Positions 1 to 6,312 of a stretch of 6,919 nucleotides of DNA are shown here, one piece after another. Origin of the DNA: Methanomicrobia archaeon (GTDB lineage Archaea; Halobacteriota; Syntropharchaeia; Alkanophagales; Methanospirareceae); assembly GCA_016928455.1 (NCBI GenBank), contig JAFGKP010000101.1:1-6919 (forward strand), in the 5' to 3' direction. Within the stretch, counting starts at the first letter, position 1, and each line of letters starts with the position of its first letter. Both the position numbers and the translations under genes were made by a program. The notes below the pieces were generated by a model that ran no database searches, was not told where the DNA came from, and worked only from the letters and a program-made list of their open reading frames with translations.

Positions 1-549
1 GAGATCGCCCCGGAGATAATTGATCATGATCGTCTGCACTTCGTCGTCAAGGTTGTGCGCGGTGGCCACCTTCGTGGCCCCGAGCTCTTTTGCCTTCCGA
101 TCAAGGAGCTTCCGCCGTAGCACGCCGCAGAACGTACAGGGCGCCTGCTCGAACCCGCGCGCTGCGATCTGATCAAGGGTCACGCCAAACTCCTCGGTGA
201 AGGAGTAGCAGTAAAAATCCACGCCAAGCCGGTTCGCCAGTTGTTCAGCATGTGCGAGTGTGACCGCCCGAAAGCCGTGTATACCCTCATCTACCGCGAT
301 CGCGAAGAAGGACAAATCAGGGCGGTTATGAAAGAGTCTGGTGAGCATGAGGAGCAATGCAGAGCTGTCCTTGCCCCCGCTCAGGGCCACAGCGATCGTA
401 TCGTTACGCTCCACCATCAGCTGTTTCCGCATCTCCCGCTTTACCTTCCGCTCGACATCCTCGATGAAATGCCGATCGCAGAGGTGGAGGCCGGAATAGC
501 GCTGATGGATGATTGCGGAATTGCCGCACGAGCGTTTGCTACAGTTCAT
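1..549 (-). CDS. ncsA: TtuA/NcsA-family tRNA 2-thiouridine synthetase (3' end outside window)
   Basis: The first 183 residues of a PP-loop ATPase that adenylates a tRNA uridine and replaces its 2-oxygen with sulfur. In archaea the target is wobble U34 (NcsA) or U54 (TtuA); this sequence does not tell which. Visible in order: an N-terminal zinc finger (C3, C8, C24, H27), the PP-loop SGGKDS at 57-62 that binds ATP, the family motif DEGI at 87-90, C138 and C141 (CTFC), which match two of the three ligands of the TtuA Fe-S cluster, and TAHNLDDE at 163-170. The third cluster cysteine and the C-terminal zinc finger would lie beyond the window edge; homologues are about 300-320 residues. The start at 549 is the first ATG after an in-frame TAA at 565-567. 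No clear SD is visible, so a short-leader transcript is likely. The first zinc pair is spaced CX4C rather than the usual CX2C. The gene is divergent from the ClC gene. Confidence 0.92.
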   Translation of the reverse strand, partial: MNCSKRSCGNSAIIHQRYSGLHLCDRHFIEDVERKVKREMRKQLMVERNDTIAVALSGGKDSSALLLMLTRLFHNRPDLSFFAIAVDEGIHGFRAVTLAHAEQLANRLGVDFYCYSFTEEFGVTLDQIAARGFEQAPCTFCGVLRRKLLDRKAKELGATKVATAHNLDDEVQTIMINYLRGDL

Positions 550-560
550 CGGTCGGTGTA

Positions 561-568
561 CTATTTAT
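561..568 (+). promoter_or_regulatory. TATA-like box for the ClC gene in the divergent spacer
   Basis: The octamer CTATTTAT lies in the 71-base spacer between the two divergent genes. Its centre would place transcript start near 590, giving a leader of about 30 bases that contains the SD motif before the GTG start. Read on the other strand it is ATAAATAG, but it lies only about 16 bases from the thiolase ATG. That is too close unless the thiolase is read from another box, such as the TTACTTAT on the minus strand near 580-590. The assignment rests on spacing and base composition only. Confidence 0.35.
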
Positions 569-606
569 GGGATGAGAGGGATAAGTAACAGAGACCGGGA
601 TGAACG

Positions 607-611
607 GGTGA
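607..611 (+). promoter_or_regulatory. Shine-Dalgarno site that fixes the GTG start of the ClC gene
   Basis: GGTGA lies nine bases before the GTG at 621 and is complementary to the archaeal 16S rRNA 3' end. An in-frame TGA at 615-617 rules out any earlier start. The next in-frame GTG, at 642, has no comparable site, so 621 is preferred. Confidence 0.6.
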
Positions 612-620
612 AGCTGAGCG

Positions 621-2480
621 GTGGCATTAGAGATTCGATTCGTGGAAACATGGGCTAAACAGACGTTCTATTACATAATTATCGGCATTTTAGTCGGTTT
701 TGCCATTGTCGCCTTTTTTATCGCCCTTAATTTCCTGCAGCCGCTGTTCCTGGAGTTCCTTGGCGGGTACCGCGCTCCTGCACCCCAGTACGAGCGCCAT
801 TTCTTCTCCTTTAGCCCACTCTTTGGTGACGCGTTTGCGAATCCCTACGTGCTGCTGCTTTTGGCGCTGCTTCCGGCGATCGGTGGCTTAATCGTCGGCT
901 TGATCAAGTATAAACTGCTCCCGGTCGAGAACCCGGAGTTGCATGAGACCGATACATTCATCGACGGATTTCATAACCGGAGCGGCATCGTCAGTGGCAA
1001 GACTAGCCTTATTCGCGGCATCTGTTCAGTCGTAACCCTTGGATCCGGTGGGAGCGCGGGACGCGAGGGTCCAAGTGCGATGCTCGGTGCTGCGGTTGGC
1101 TCTGTCAGCTCCAAACTCCTCAAAGTGGATGAACGGGAACGGCGGAAGATCGTCGCTGCGGCTGCGGGTGCAGGCATCGCCGCGATCTTCAAGTCGCCGC
1201 TCGGCGGCGCGTTCTTCGGGATTGAAACGCTGTACAAGCGCGATATGGAAATAGAAGCTCTAGTGCCCGCGATCATCTGCTCCATCACGGCGTATATCGT
1301 CTCAAGCTCCTTCCTTGGTCTCGGACATCTTTATGCGATCGGCACGTACGATCTAGAAGCCCTTTTGAAGCCCGTTTCACTCCTCCTCTTCCTGATATTG
1401 GGGGTCATAGTCGTACCGTTCGTCTTCCTCTTCATCAAGCTGCTGGAGATGTCGCGCTCGTTCTTTTTCGAGTATTTACACATTCACGACGCGCTGAAAC
1501 CGGCGATCGGTGGCTTGCTGCTGGGTCTGCTCTTCCTCACCGGTTATTTCTTTATGACATTTCTGGACAATGGAGAGAAGGGGTTGGGTGTAGCAGGCGG
1601 CTTATTTGGCGGCGGTTACGGCTTCATCCAGTTGACCTTTTATGGAGAGCTCGCCGTAAGCGTGCTGGCCTTCGTGGCCGTTGCGAAAATCGTGGGCACG
1701 GCACTCACGCTGGGCTCAGGTGGGAGTGGAGGGTCATTTCTGCCTTCGCTCACCATCGGCGCCGCCCTGGGCGGTGTATTCGGTCAAGTGCTCAGCTACA
1801 TCTTCCCTGAAACGGTTGAGGATCCCTGGCTCTTTTCACTTATCGGTGCGGCCGCATTCCTTGGAGCGGCTGCCAATACGCCACTCACCGCATTATTCAT
1901 CGTCTCTGAGATCTCAGGCTCTTACGAACTCTTCGTGCCTGCATTGCTCGCCATCGTACCCGCCTACTCACTTGTACGAAAGCAATCGGTCTATCCGGGG
2001 CAATATGAGCTGCGTAAAGATTCACCTGCGCATCGGCGCGAGTTTACGATAGACATCCTCGAAGGCTTGCAGGTGAAGGATGCTTATACAAAGGACGTGC
2101 TCACCATCCATAAGGATACAACAGTAAAAGAGGCCCTCTATTTCGCGGATCAGAGCGGACACATCACCTTCCCGATCGTTGACGATAGGGGAAAGATGAT
2201 CGGAATAACCACGGTCATCGATCTGGAAAAGGAGCGAGAGGAGGGCTCGGAATACAAGAAGGTGGAGCGAATATGTGTGCAGAAGGTCGTGGTGACGTAT
2301 CCTGATGAAGCCCTCGAGGACGCGCTCCGTAAGATGGATACCTTCCACGTGGGTCGCTTGCCGGTGGTGAAAGGAGAAGGCGAGGACGAGCGGACAGAGC
2401 TGCTCGGGATTGTTGGCAGGTCTGACATCATACGGGAGCACTTCCGTAAGTGGGCATATCTCAAAGCTGCCACGACTTAA
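621..2480 (+). CDS. ClC-family chloride channel or Cl-/H+ antiporter with two CBS domains
   Basis: A 619-residue integral membrane protein of the ClC family that passes chloride or related anions, probably as a homodimer. The membrane domain covers about residues 12-455. Signature motifs are GSGGSAGREGPS at 141-152, where E149 is the external gating glutamate, GSGGSGGSFLP at 365-375, and Y458, which fits the anion-coordinating tyrosine near the end of the last membrane helix. Two cytoplasmic CBS domains follow, at about 484-538 and 547-612; in other ClC proteins these bind adenine nucleotides and tune activity. Two features depart from E. coli ClC. The position of the internal proton glutamate (E203 there) is T203 here, in IET at 201-203. 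The first anion motif GSGIP is replaced by HETDTF near 108-113. E149 is kept, so both channel and exchanger remain possible. The start is a GTG with a good SD. Membership of the family is certain; the transport mode is not. Confidence 0.95.
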   Translation: MALEIRFVETWAKQTFYYIIIGILVGFAIVAFFIALNFLQPLFLEFLGGYRAPAPQYERHFFSFSPLFGDAFANPYVLLLLALLPAIGGLIVGLIKYKLLPVENPELHETDTFIDGFHNRSGIVSGKTSLIRGICSVVTLGSGGSAGREGPSAMLGAAVGSVSSKLLKVDERERRKIVAAAAGAGIAAIFKSPLGGAFFGIETLYKRDMEIEALVPAIICSITAYIVSSSFLGLGHLYAIGTYDLEALLKPVSLLLFLILGVIVVPFVFLFIKLLEMSRSFFFEYLHIHDALKPAIGGLLLGLLFLTGYFFMTFLDNGEKGLGVAGGLFGGGYGFIQLTFYGELAVSVLAFVAVAKIVGTALTLGSGGSGGSFLPSLTIGAALGGVFGQVLSYIFPETVEDPWLFSLIGAAAFLGAAANTPLTALFIVSEISGSYELFVPALLAIVPAYSLVRKQSVYPGQYELRKDSPAHRREFTIDILEGLQVKDAYTKDVLTIHKDTTVKEALYFADQSGHITFPIVDDRGKMIGITTVIDLEKEREEGSEYKKVERICVQKVVVTYPDEALEDALRKMDTFHVGRLPVVKGEGEDERTELLGIVGRSDIIREHFRKWAYLKAATT

Positions 2481-2511
2481 GCCTCACCCACCTGCAAGCG
2501 TCAACTATTCG

Positions 2512-2521
2512 CATGGCCATG
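2512..2521. repeat. Perfect 10-base palindrome upstream of the chaperonin gene
   Basis: CATGGCCATG equals its own reverse complement. It lies 97 bases before the chaperonin ATG and 13 bases before a second palindrome. It could be half of an operator region, but a 10-base palindrome in a spacer this size is not rare by chance. Confidence 0.3.
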
Positions 2522-2534
2522 GCACCTGTGTGCG

Positions 2535-2546
2535 GGAATGCATTCC
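2535..2546. repeat. Perfect 12-base palindrome next to the chaperonin promoter
   Basis: GGAATGCATTCC is a perfect dyad ending one base before an A5-C-T5 tract that may be the core promoter. Its place directly upstream of the likely TATA/BRE region suits binding of a dimeric regulator. No known archaeal heat-shock operator is recognised in it. It is directly seen; the operator role is inferred. Confidence 0.4.
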
Positions 2547-2547
2547 T

Positions 2548-2575
2548 AAAAACTTTTTGTACTCGCCTGTTATAC
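2548..2575 (+). promoter_or_regulatory. Probable promoter region of the chaperonin gene
   Basis: This is the only A/T-rich stretch in the 128-base spacer. Two TATA candidates are seen: the tract AAAAACTTTTTGTA at 2548-2561, which would start transcription near 2580 and give a leader of about 29 bases, and GTTATAC at 2569-2575, which would start it near 2598 and give a very short leader. The first keeps the purine-rich GAGGGGG tract at 2586-2592 within the leader as a possible weak SD, though its distance to the ATG (about 14-16 bases) is long. Confidence 0.4.
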
Positions 2576-2608
2576 TCGATAATCAGAGGGGGGGAAGAGA
2601 GCAAAAAA

Positions 2609-4411
2609 ATGACGATAAAAGAGGAGTTACCACCGGGTGCAGTACCGCCAGAGGAGATTCAGGAGACCAATGCGCTCGTCTCGTACACCTTTGCGGACAT
2701 TTTTAAGTCAACCCTGGGGCCGTTGGGGGCAAAGAAAATGATCACCAGCGCGGCCACGAAGATCGAAGCCGACGATCTGGTGACCAGCAACGGCTACAGC
2801 ATCGCACGCGAACTGGCGTACACGCATCCTGCTGCTGATATCCTGATAACCGCAGGACTGACACAGGGCGAACGGGTGGGCGATGGAATCGCGACCGTCA
2901 TGATCCTGACCGGTGAGCTGGTCTGGCGCGGGTTCGAGCTGAAGAACCTGGGTATCCACCAGAACGTGATTGCGAGCGGCTATGCAAAGGCCCTGGAACG
3001 AGCACGCGAAGTATTGACTGAGCTCGCGATGCCGGTCGATATAGCGACGAGCGACGCGTATTTGCGATGCGTGGCTAAGACCGCATTGAAGACGGGCGAG
3101 TACTGTGACGAAGAGCGATTGGTCGATGCCGTCGTGGCAAGCATCAGACGAATCAGTGAAGGTGGCGAGCGCCCGGTTGATGTCGATGAGGTCATAATCG
3201 AGGCGAAAGCCGGCGGCAGCGTGAGTGATACGCAATTCCTCGAGGGCGTGGTGGTAGACCGAAACGTTCTGGACGAACTTCCTACCATGGTGGAGAACGC
3301 GAAGATCGCACTGCTCGATTTCCCCATTGAGCACCGGGAGCCCAGAGTGAAGGGCAGAAAGGAGCTCCCCACTGGAACCGGTGCTCGCGAACGGAGCAGG
3401 GCGGGCGACACGGAGGGTGCCGTTGGGTATTACGTCAAGTTTACCAAGGCATCGCACTTCAAAGAGTTCCGCGATACGCGAGCGCGGCTCTTTACGGCCA
3501 TCATCGATGACGTGATCGCTTCGGGGGCGAACGTGGTCTGCTGCCGCTGGGGCGTGGACGACGACGCACTGGACAGGTTCCGCCGGGCAGGAATCATGCT
3601 CATCAAACGTGTGAAGATGACCGATTTGCGGCGGTTAGAGAAATCGACCCGGGGAAAGATCGTGCAGGCGGTCACCGATCTCACGCCGGATAAATTGGGC
3701 TCTGCCGGGCGTGTCGTGGAGCGCAGTGTGGGCAACGTCAAATTGGTCTATTTCGAGGACTGCCCGTACAAGAAATCTTCCACGATCCTTATTCGGGGCG
3801 CGCATCTCCGGATCCTGGAAGGTATGGTTGGTGATATTAAGAGCGCGATGCAGGCGGTTGCGCGGCTATTCGACGATCCACGGATCGTGCCGGGTGGTGG
3901 CGCGGCAGAGATGGAATGCGCAGCAGCGTTACGGAACTATGCCCAGACAATCCCCACGAAGGAGCAAATGGCGATCAACGTCTTTGCTGACGCCCTAGAG
4001 TGTATCCCGAAAGCGATCGCAAAGAACAGTGGCATGGACATGATCGACACGCTTACCGAACTTCGAGCGGCGCACTACGCGGGAGCGTGTAATGCGGGTA
4101 TCTCGGGGAACGAGCGGACCGTGAAGGCCGACCTGGTGGCAGAGGGGATCGTTGATCCACTCGCGGTGAAATTGCAGGCGTTAATCAGAGCGAGTTCTGC
4201 AGCCGTGGGAATGATCAAGATCGATGACCTGCATATCGCGAAGAGCGCGGTAGATGAGGAAGCAGCGAATGCCGAGGCGCAGATCGCAGGCAGGACAAGG
4301 GATCTGATCGAGACGGAACGCGAACCGATGGAGTTCAAGTACAAGGGCGGGCGGTTGAAGTATCCGGGAACTGGGGGCACGAAGCCGACATCGGTCTATC
4401 GGCGAGATTAA
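2609..4411 (+). CDS. Divergent TCP-1/thermosome-family (group II) chaperonin, probably altered in ATP hydrolysis
   Basis: A 600-residue protein with the whole group II chaperonin layout. The equatorial part has TLGPLG at 35-40, HPAADIL at 73-79 and GDG at 91-93. The apical domain spans about 215-370 and includes a stretch matching the helical lid (about 273-304) followed by SGANVV. The second equatorial part has PGGGAAE at 428-434, MDMIDTL at 476-482 and KIDD at 537-540. Several key residues differ from active thermosomes by alignment from memory. The Asp of the NDGATIL motif is N61, GDGTT reads GDGIA, and the Asp equal to GroEL D398 (17 residues before GGG) is S412. The family is usually about 545-560 residues; the excess is an apical insert at about 247-272 and a basic C-terminal tail in place of the Gly/Met-rich one. 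The open frame continues upstream to about 2450, but ATG 2609 gives an N-terminus matching the family. It may assist folding as part of a hetero-oligomer or be a specialised paralogue. Confidence 0.9.
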   Translation: MTIKEELPPGAVPPEEIQETNALVSYTFADIFKSTLGPLGAKKMITSAATKIEADDLVTSNGYSIARELAYTHPAADILITAGLTQGERVGDGIATVMILTGELVWRGFELKNLGIHQNVIASGYAKALERAREVLTELAMPVDIATSDAYLRCVAKTALKTGEYCDEERLVDAVVASIRRISEGGERPVDVDEVIIEAKAGGSVSDTQFLEGVVVDRNVLDELPTMVENAKIALLDFPIEHREPRVKGRKELPTGTGARERSRAGDTEGAVGYYVKFTKASHFKEFRDTRARLFTAIIDDVIASGANVVCCRWGVDDDALDRFRRAGIMLIKRVKMTDLRRLEKSTRGKIVQAVTDLTPDKLGSAGRVVERSVGNVKLVYFEDCPYKKSSTILIRGAHLRILEGMVGDIKSAMQAVARLFDDPRIVPGGGAAEMECAAALRNYAQTIPTKEQMAINVFADALECIPKAIAKNSGMDMIDTLTELRAAHYAGACNAGISGNERTVKADLVAEGIVDPLAVKLQALIRASSAAVGMIKIDDLHIAKSAVDEEAANAEAQIAGRTRDLIETEREPMEFKYKGGRLKYPGTGGTKPTSVYRRD

Positions 4412-4429
4412 TGCAGTAGAGAGCAACCC

Positions 4430-4472
4430 CTGCGGTCCCGCGAACGAAGGAGCTCGTTGTCTGGAACCGCAG
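4430..4472. other. Long imperfect hairpin between convergent genes, possible bidirectional terminator
   Basis: CTGCGGTCCC at 4430-4439 pairs with GGAACCGCAG at 4463-4472, with one mismatch (C4437 against A4465). Inside it AACGA at 4443-4447 pairs with TCGTT at 4454-4458 around a six-base loop. The result is a two-part stem separated by an asymmetric internal loop. It sits in the 95-base spacer between the stop of the chaperonin gene and the stop of the small minus-strand gene, where transcripts meet. There is no U-tract after it on either strand, so it is not a classic intrinsic terminator. It might block read-through, protect a 3' end, or be part of a small RNA. Confidence 0.45.
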
Positions 4473-4506
4473 ATAGATACATAAGGCCGTGTAGCGGTTA
4501 ATTACG

Positions 4507-4674
4507 TTACTTCGCCCGCGTCACAGTCAGCTCGATCTTCTCCCAGTTCGGTTTCACACCCTTCAGGACGCAGACCGAACTGACCATCGCCCGTCCGATA
4601 ATGTTCTGTACGAACTCTTTCGTCACTATCTCTTTGCCATCAACTACGATCTTCAAATCTACGTTCTCGTCCAT
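4507..4674 (-). CDS. Small conserved-looking archaeal protein of unknown function (55 residues)
   Basis: A 55-residue reading frame beginning MDENVDLKIVVDGKEI and ending TVTRAK, then TAA. It is too short for many gene callers. Three things support it: a full SD, GAGGTGA, eight bases before the ATG; tight placement 49 bases after the moaA stop on the same strand; and a sensible composition with strand-helix-strand character. The predicted parts are a first beta strand (LKIVVDG), a helix over the middle (FVQNIIGRAMVSSVCVLKGV), and a last strand (KIELTVT). The pattern of a short strand, then DGKEI, then a hydrophobic helix ending in LKGV resembles small uncharacterised archaeal proteins I have seen, but I cannot name a family. 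C35 is the only cysteine. There are no membrane segments or signal peptide. Co-transcription with moaA is likely from spacing; a role in cofactor synthesis would be guesswork. Confidence 0.75.
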   Translation of the reverse strand: MDENVDLKIVVDGKEIVTKEFVQNIIGRAMVSSVCVLKGVKPNWEKIELTVTRAK

Positions 4675-4682
4675 TTCATCAT

Positions 4683-4689
4683 TCACCTC
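4683..4689 (-). promoter_or_regulatory. Strong Shine-Dalgarno site of the 55-residue gene
   Basis: Read on the minus strand the sequence is GAGGTGA, a seven-base match to the archaeal anti-SD. It lies eight bases before the ATG at 4674. Two overlapping ATGs closer to the site are in another frame that stops after seven codons, so the SD spacing decides for 4674. Confidence 0.7.
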
Positions 4690-4723
4690 TTTCTTTCGCG
4701 CTGCTTTATTTTTGGCCTACCAA

Positions 4724-5689
4724 TCACCGGAAATACGGCTCCCGGTATCGCATCGCCAGTCGCAACTGGTTGAGTATATGCGCCTCATCAGTGCTTTCGA
4801 CGGGCACGAGATTGTCGTCACGGAGCAAACAGGGCTTCAACTTACCGTCCGAGGTCACGCGCAGCCGCGAGCAGTTAGCACAAAACTCCGTGTTATCGAT
4901 CGGATGCACAACCTCCACCTCGACGCCATCGATGAAGTACTTCTTCCTGCGCTGCATTCTTCTCGTGCGCGTCTCGGAAGCCTTCGATTTGAGCTCATTC
5001 TCGAGCCTGCGGAAATCCGCCTTATACCGCTCCAATGGCGGATTGAAGGACGGGATCAGCTCTATCGGCTGGAGGATAACCACGTTCCCCCTGCCACGCT
5101 CGTTACAGACACGCACGAATCGCATCATGTCCGCGATCTCGCTGTCGTTGATGCCCTTGAGGAGCACCATATTGAGCTTGATGGGCGTGAGCCCTAGGTC
5201 GATCGCGCGGTAAATACCGGCGATCACGCGAGGGAGGTTGTGCTTCGAGCGCGTGATGAACTCATACCGGTCCTCCTGCAGGGTATCGAGACTGACATTC
5301 ACCCGATCCAGGCCCGCATCAACAAGCTCCGCGGCACACTCCTGCAGGAGCACGCCGTTCGTCGTAATCGAGATATCATCCTCAAACGGCCGCATGCCCC
5401 GTATGATCTCAGGGAGGTCGCGGCGCATAAGCGGCTCACCGCCCGTGATTTTTATCTTCCGGATCCCGAAATGCTCGGAGGCAACGCGAGCGATGGCGAT
5501 GGCCAGCTCGGGACTGATCTCCTCCCACTCCTGCTTCGGTCTGCGGTCGCCCTCGCGATGGCAGTAGATGCAGTTCAGGGGGCAGCGGTCAGTGAGCGCG
5601 AACCGCAAGCTCCGGATTGCTCGTCCATAGTCATCCAGCAGGCGTTCCTGATCGCCGGTTGCCAGTTCTCGGGGTTCTTGTGTTGCCAT
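4724..5689 (-). CDS. moaA: GTP 3',8-cyclase MoaA (molybdopterin/tungstopterin biosynthesis)
   Basis: A radical-SAM enzyme of 321 residues that converts GTP to 3',8-cyclo-GTP, the first step of pyranopterin cofactor synthesis in the cytoplasm. The N-terminal radical-SAM cluster motif is CPLNCIYC (C36, C40, C43), preceded by RFALTDR. SAM-binding features are ITGGEP at 81-86, ITTNG at 108-112 and NVSLDT at 131-136. The second 4Fe-4S site that holds GTP is formed by C270, C273 and C287, with the typical CX2CX13C spacing (FCANCSRLR, then LKPCLL). A basic segment at about 234-250 precedes it. The ATG at 5689 is the first possible start after an in-frame TAG at 5699-5701, and it lies 24 bases after the protease stop, so the two are probably co-transcribed. 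The protein ends in REPYFR and lacks the C-terminal Gly-Gly of bacterial and human MoaA. The cofactor may carry W or Mo. Confidence 0.95.
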   Translation of the reverse strand: MATQEPRELATGDQERLLDDYGRAIRSLRFALTDRCPLNCIYCHREGDRRPKQEWEEISPELAIAIARVASEHFGIRKIKITGGEPLMRRDLPEIIRGMRPFEDDISITTNGVLLQECAAELVDAGLDRVNVSLDTLQEDRYEFITRSKHNLPRVIAGIYRAIDLGLTPIKLNMVLLKGINDSEIADMMRFVRVCNERGRGNVVILQPIELIPSFNPPLERYKADFRRLENELKSKASETRTRRMQRRKKYFIDGVEVEVVHPIDNTEFCANCSRLRVTSDGKLKPCLLRDDNLVPVESTDEAHILNQLRLAMRYREPYFR

Positions 5690-5713
5690 CTCTTTCTGCT
5701 ACTGCATGCGCGA

Positions 5714-6301
5714 TTACGTGCCGAACCTACTGAGGAAAAGTGTGAGGATAGCGAGTCCGAAAGTGAGCACGTAGACACGGGCATTCCATGCCAGGACCTT
5801 CTTGCCGTCGAGGATACTAAAGGGGATGAGATTGAAGACCGCGAGCCAGGCGTTGATCGTCATGCCGAATGTGCCGATCAAGCCGATAACGCCGTGAGGT
5901 ACGAGCGAGAAGAGCCCGAGGAAGAGGAATGCCAGAAGCACGTTCGTCATCGGGCCGGCGAGAGCGATCTTTCCGTTCTCCGCGCGTGTCAGGTACGGAT
6001 TGAAGATCATGACGGCGCCGGGAGCGACGAAGATAAAGCCGAGGAATGCGGTGAATATCGCGAGGAGCAGCATTTGCGGCGCCATGCGGAATTCGGACCA
6101 CGCACCGAATCGTTGCGCAACGACCTTATGTGCAAGCTCATGCAGGATGAAGGCGAGACCAACCGTGACGGCGGAGATGGCGAAGATAGTGATCAGATCG
6201 AGCGTGTGCCAGCGCCGGAGTATGAGGGTGAAGGCGAAGGCTATAGCGAGCCATGCGATCACCAGATGCTTCAGCTCCGTCTCGCTCGTTTTTATCGGCA
6301 T
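5714..6301 (-). CDS. Minimal M50 (site-2-protease/SpoIVFB-like) membrane metalloprotease
   Basis: A 195-residue polytopic protein with the zinc-protease signature of intramembrane peptidases. HELAH at 54-58 lies within a membrane segment, supplying two zinc-binding histidines and the catalytic glutamate E55. NLIPFSILDG at 157-166 provides the third ligand D165 of the NxxP...DG motif, followed by KKVLAWN as in compact prokaryotic members of the family. AGPMTN at 115-120 matches the conserved AGP(x)xN motif. About six hydrophobic segments are seen, near 12-29, 36-57, 77-100, 112-135, 138-160 and 175-191. There is no PDZ or CBS domain, so this is the core-only form. Such proteins cut membrane-anchored substrates such as transcription regulators; the substrate here is unknown. 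The ATG at 6301 lies only 11 bases beyond the 3' end of the tRNA gene on the same strand and has only a weak purine tract (AGAG) before it. The moaA gene follows after 24 bases. Confidence 0.9.
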   Translation of the reverse strand: MPIKTSETELKHLVIAWLAIAFAFTLILRRWHTLDLITIFAISAVTVGLAFILHELAHKVVAQRFGAWSEFRMAPQMLLLAIFTAFLGFIFVAPGAVMIFNPYLTRAENGKIALAGPMTNVLLAFLFLGLFSLVPHGVIGLIGTFGMTINAWLAVFNLIPFSILDGKKVLAWNARVYVLTFGLAILTLFLSRFGT

Positions 6302-6312
6302 CTCTGTATGAA

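Noticed and set aside
241..588. 115-residue plus-strand frame opposite the tRNA thiolase gene
   Set aside because: Antisense to PP-loop and Fe-S motifs of the thiolase; no domain evidence.
2450..2608. N-terminal extension of the chaperonin by 53 residues
   Set aside because: The frame is open, but it overlaps the ClC stop and the promoter region, and the added residues do not fit the family. ATG 2609 matches the usual N-terminus.
2708..3457. 249-residue minus-strand open frame within the chaperonin gene
   Set aside because: Fully antisense to conserved chaperonin motifs and without recognisable domains or SD; a shadow frame.
4601..5197. 198-residue plus-strand frame across the small gene and the 3' half of moaA
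   Set aside because: Opposite to the MoaA Fe-S motif and to the SD of the small gene; no support of its own.
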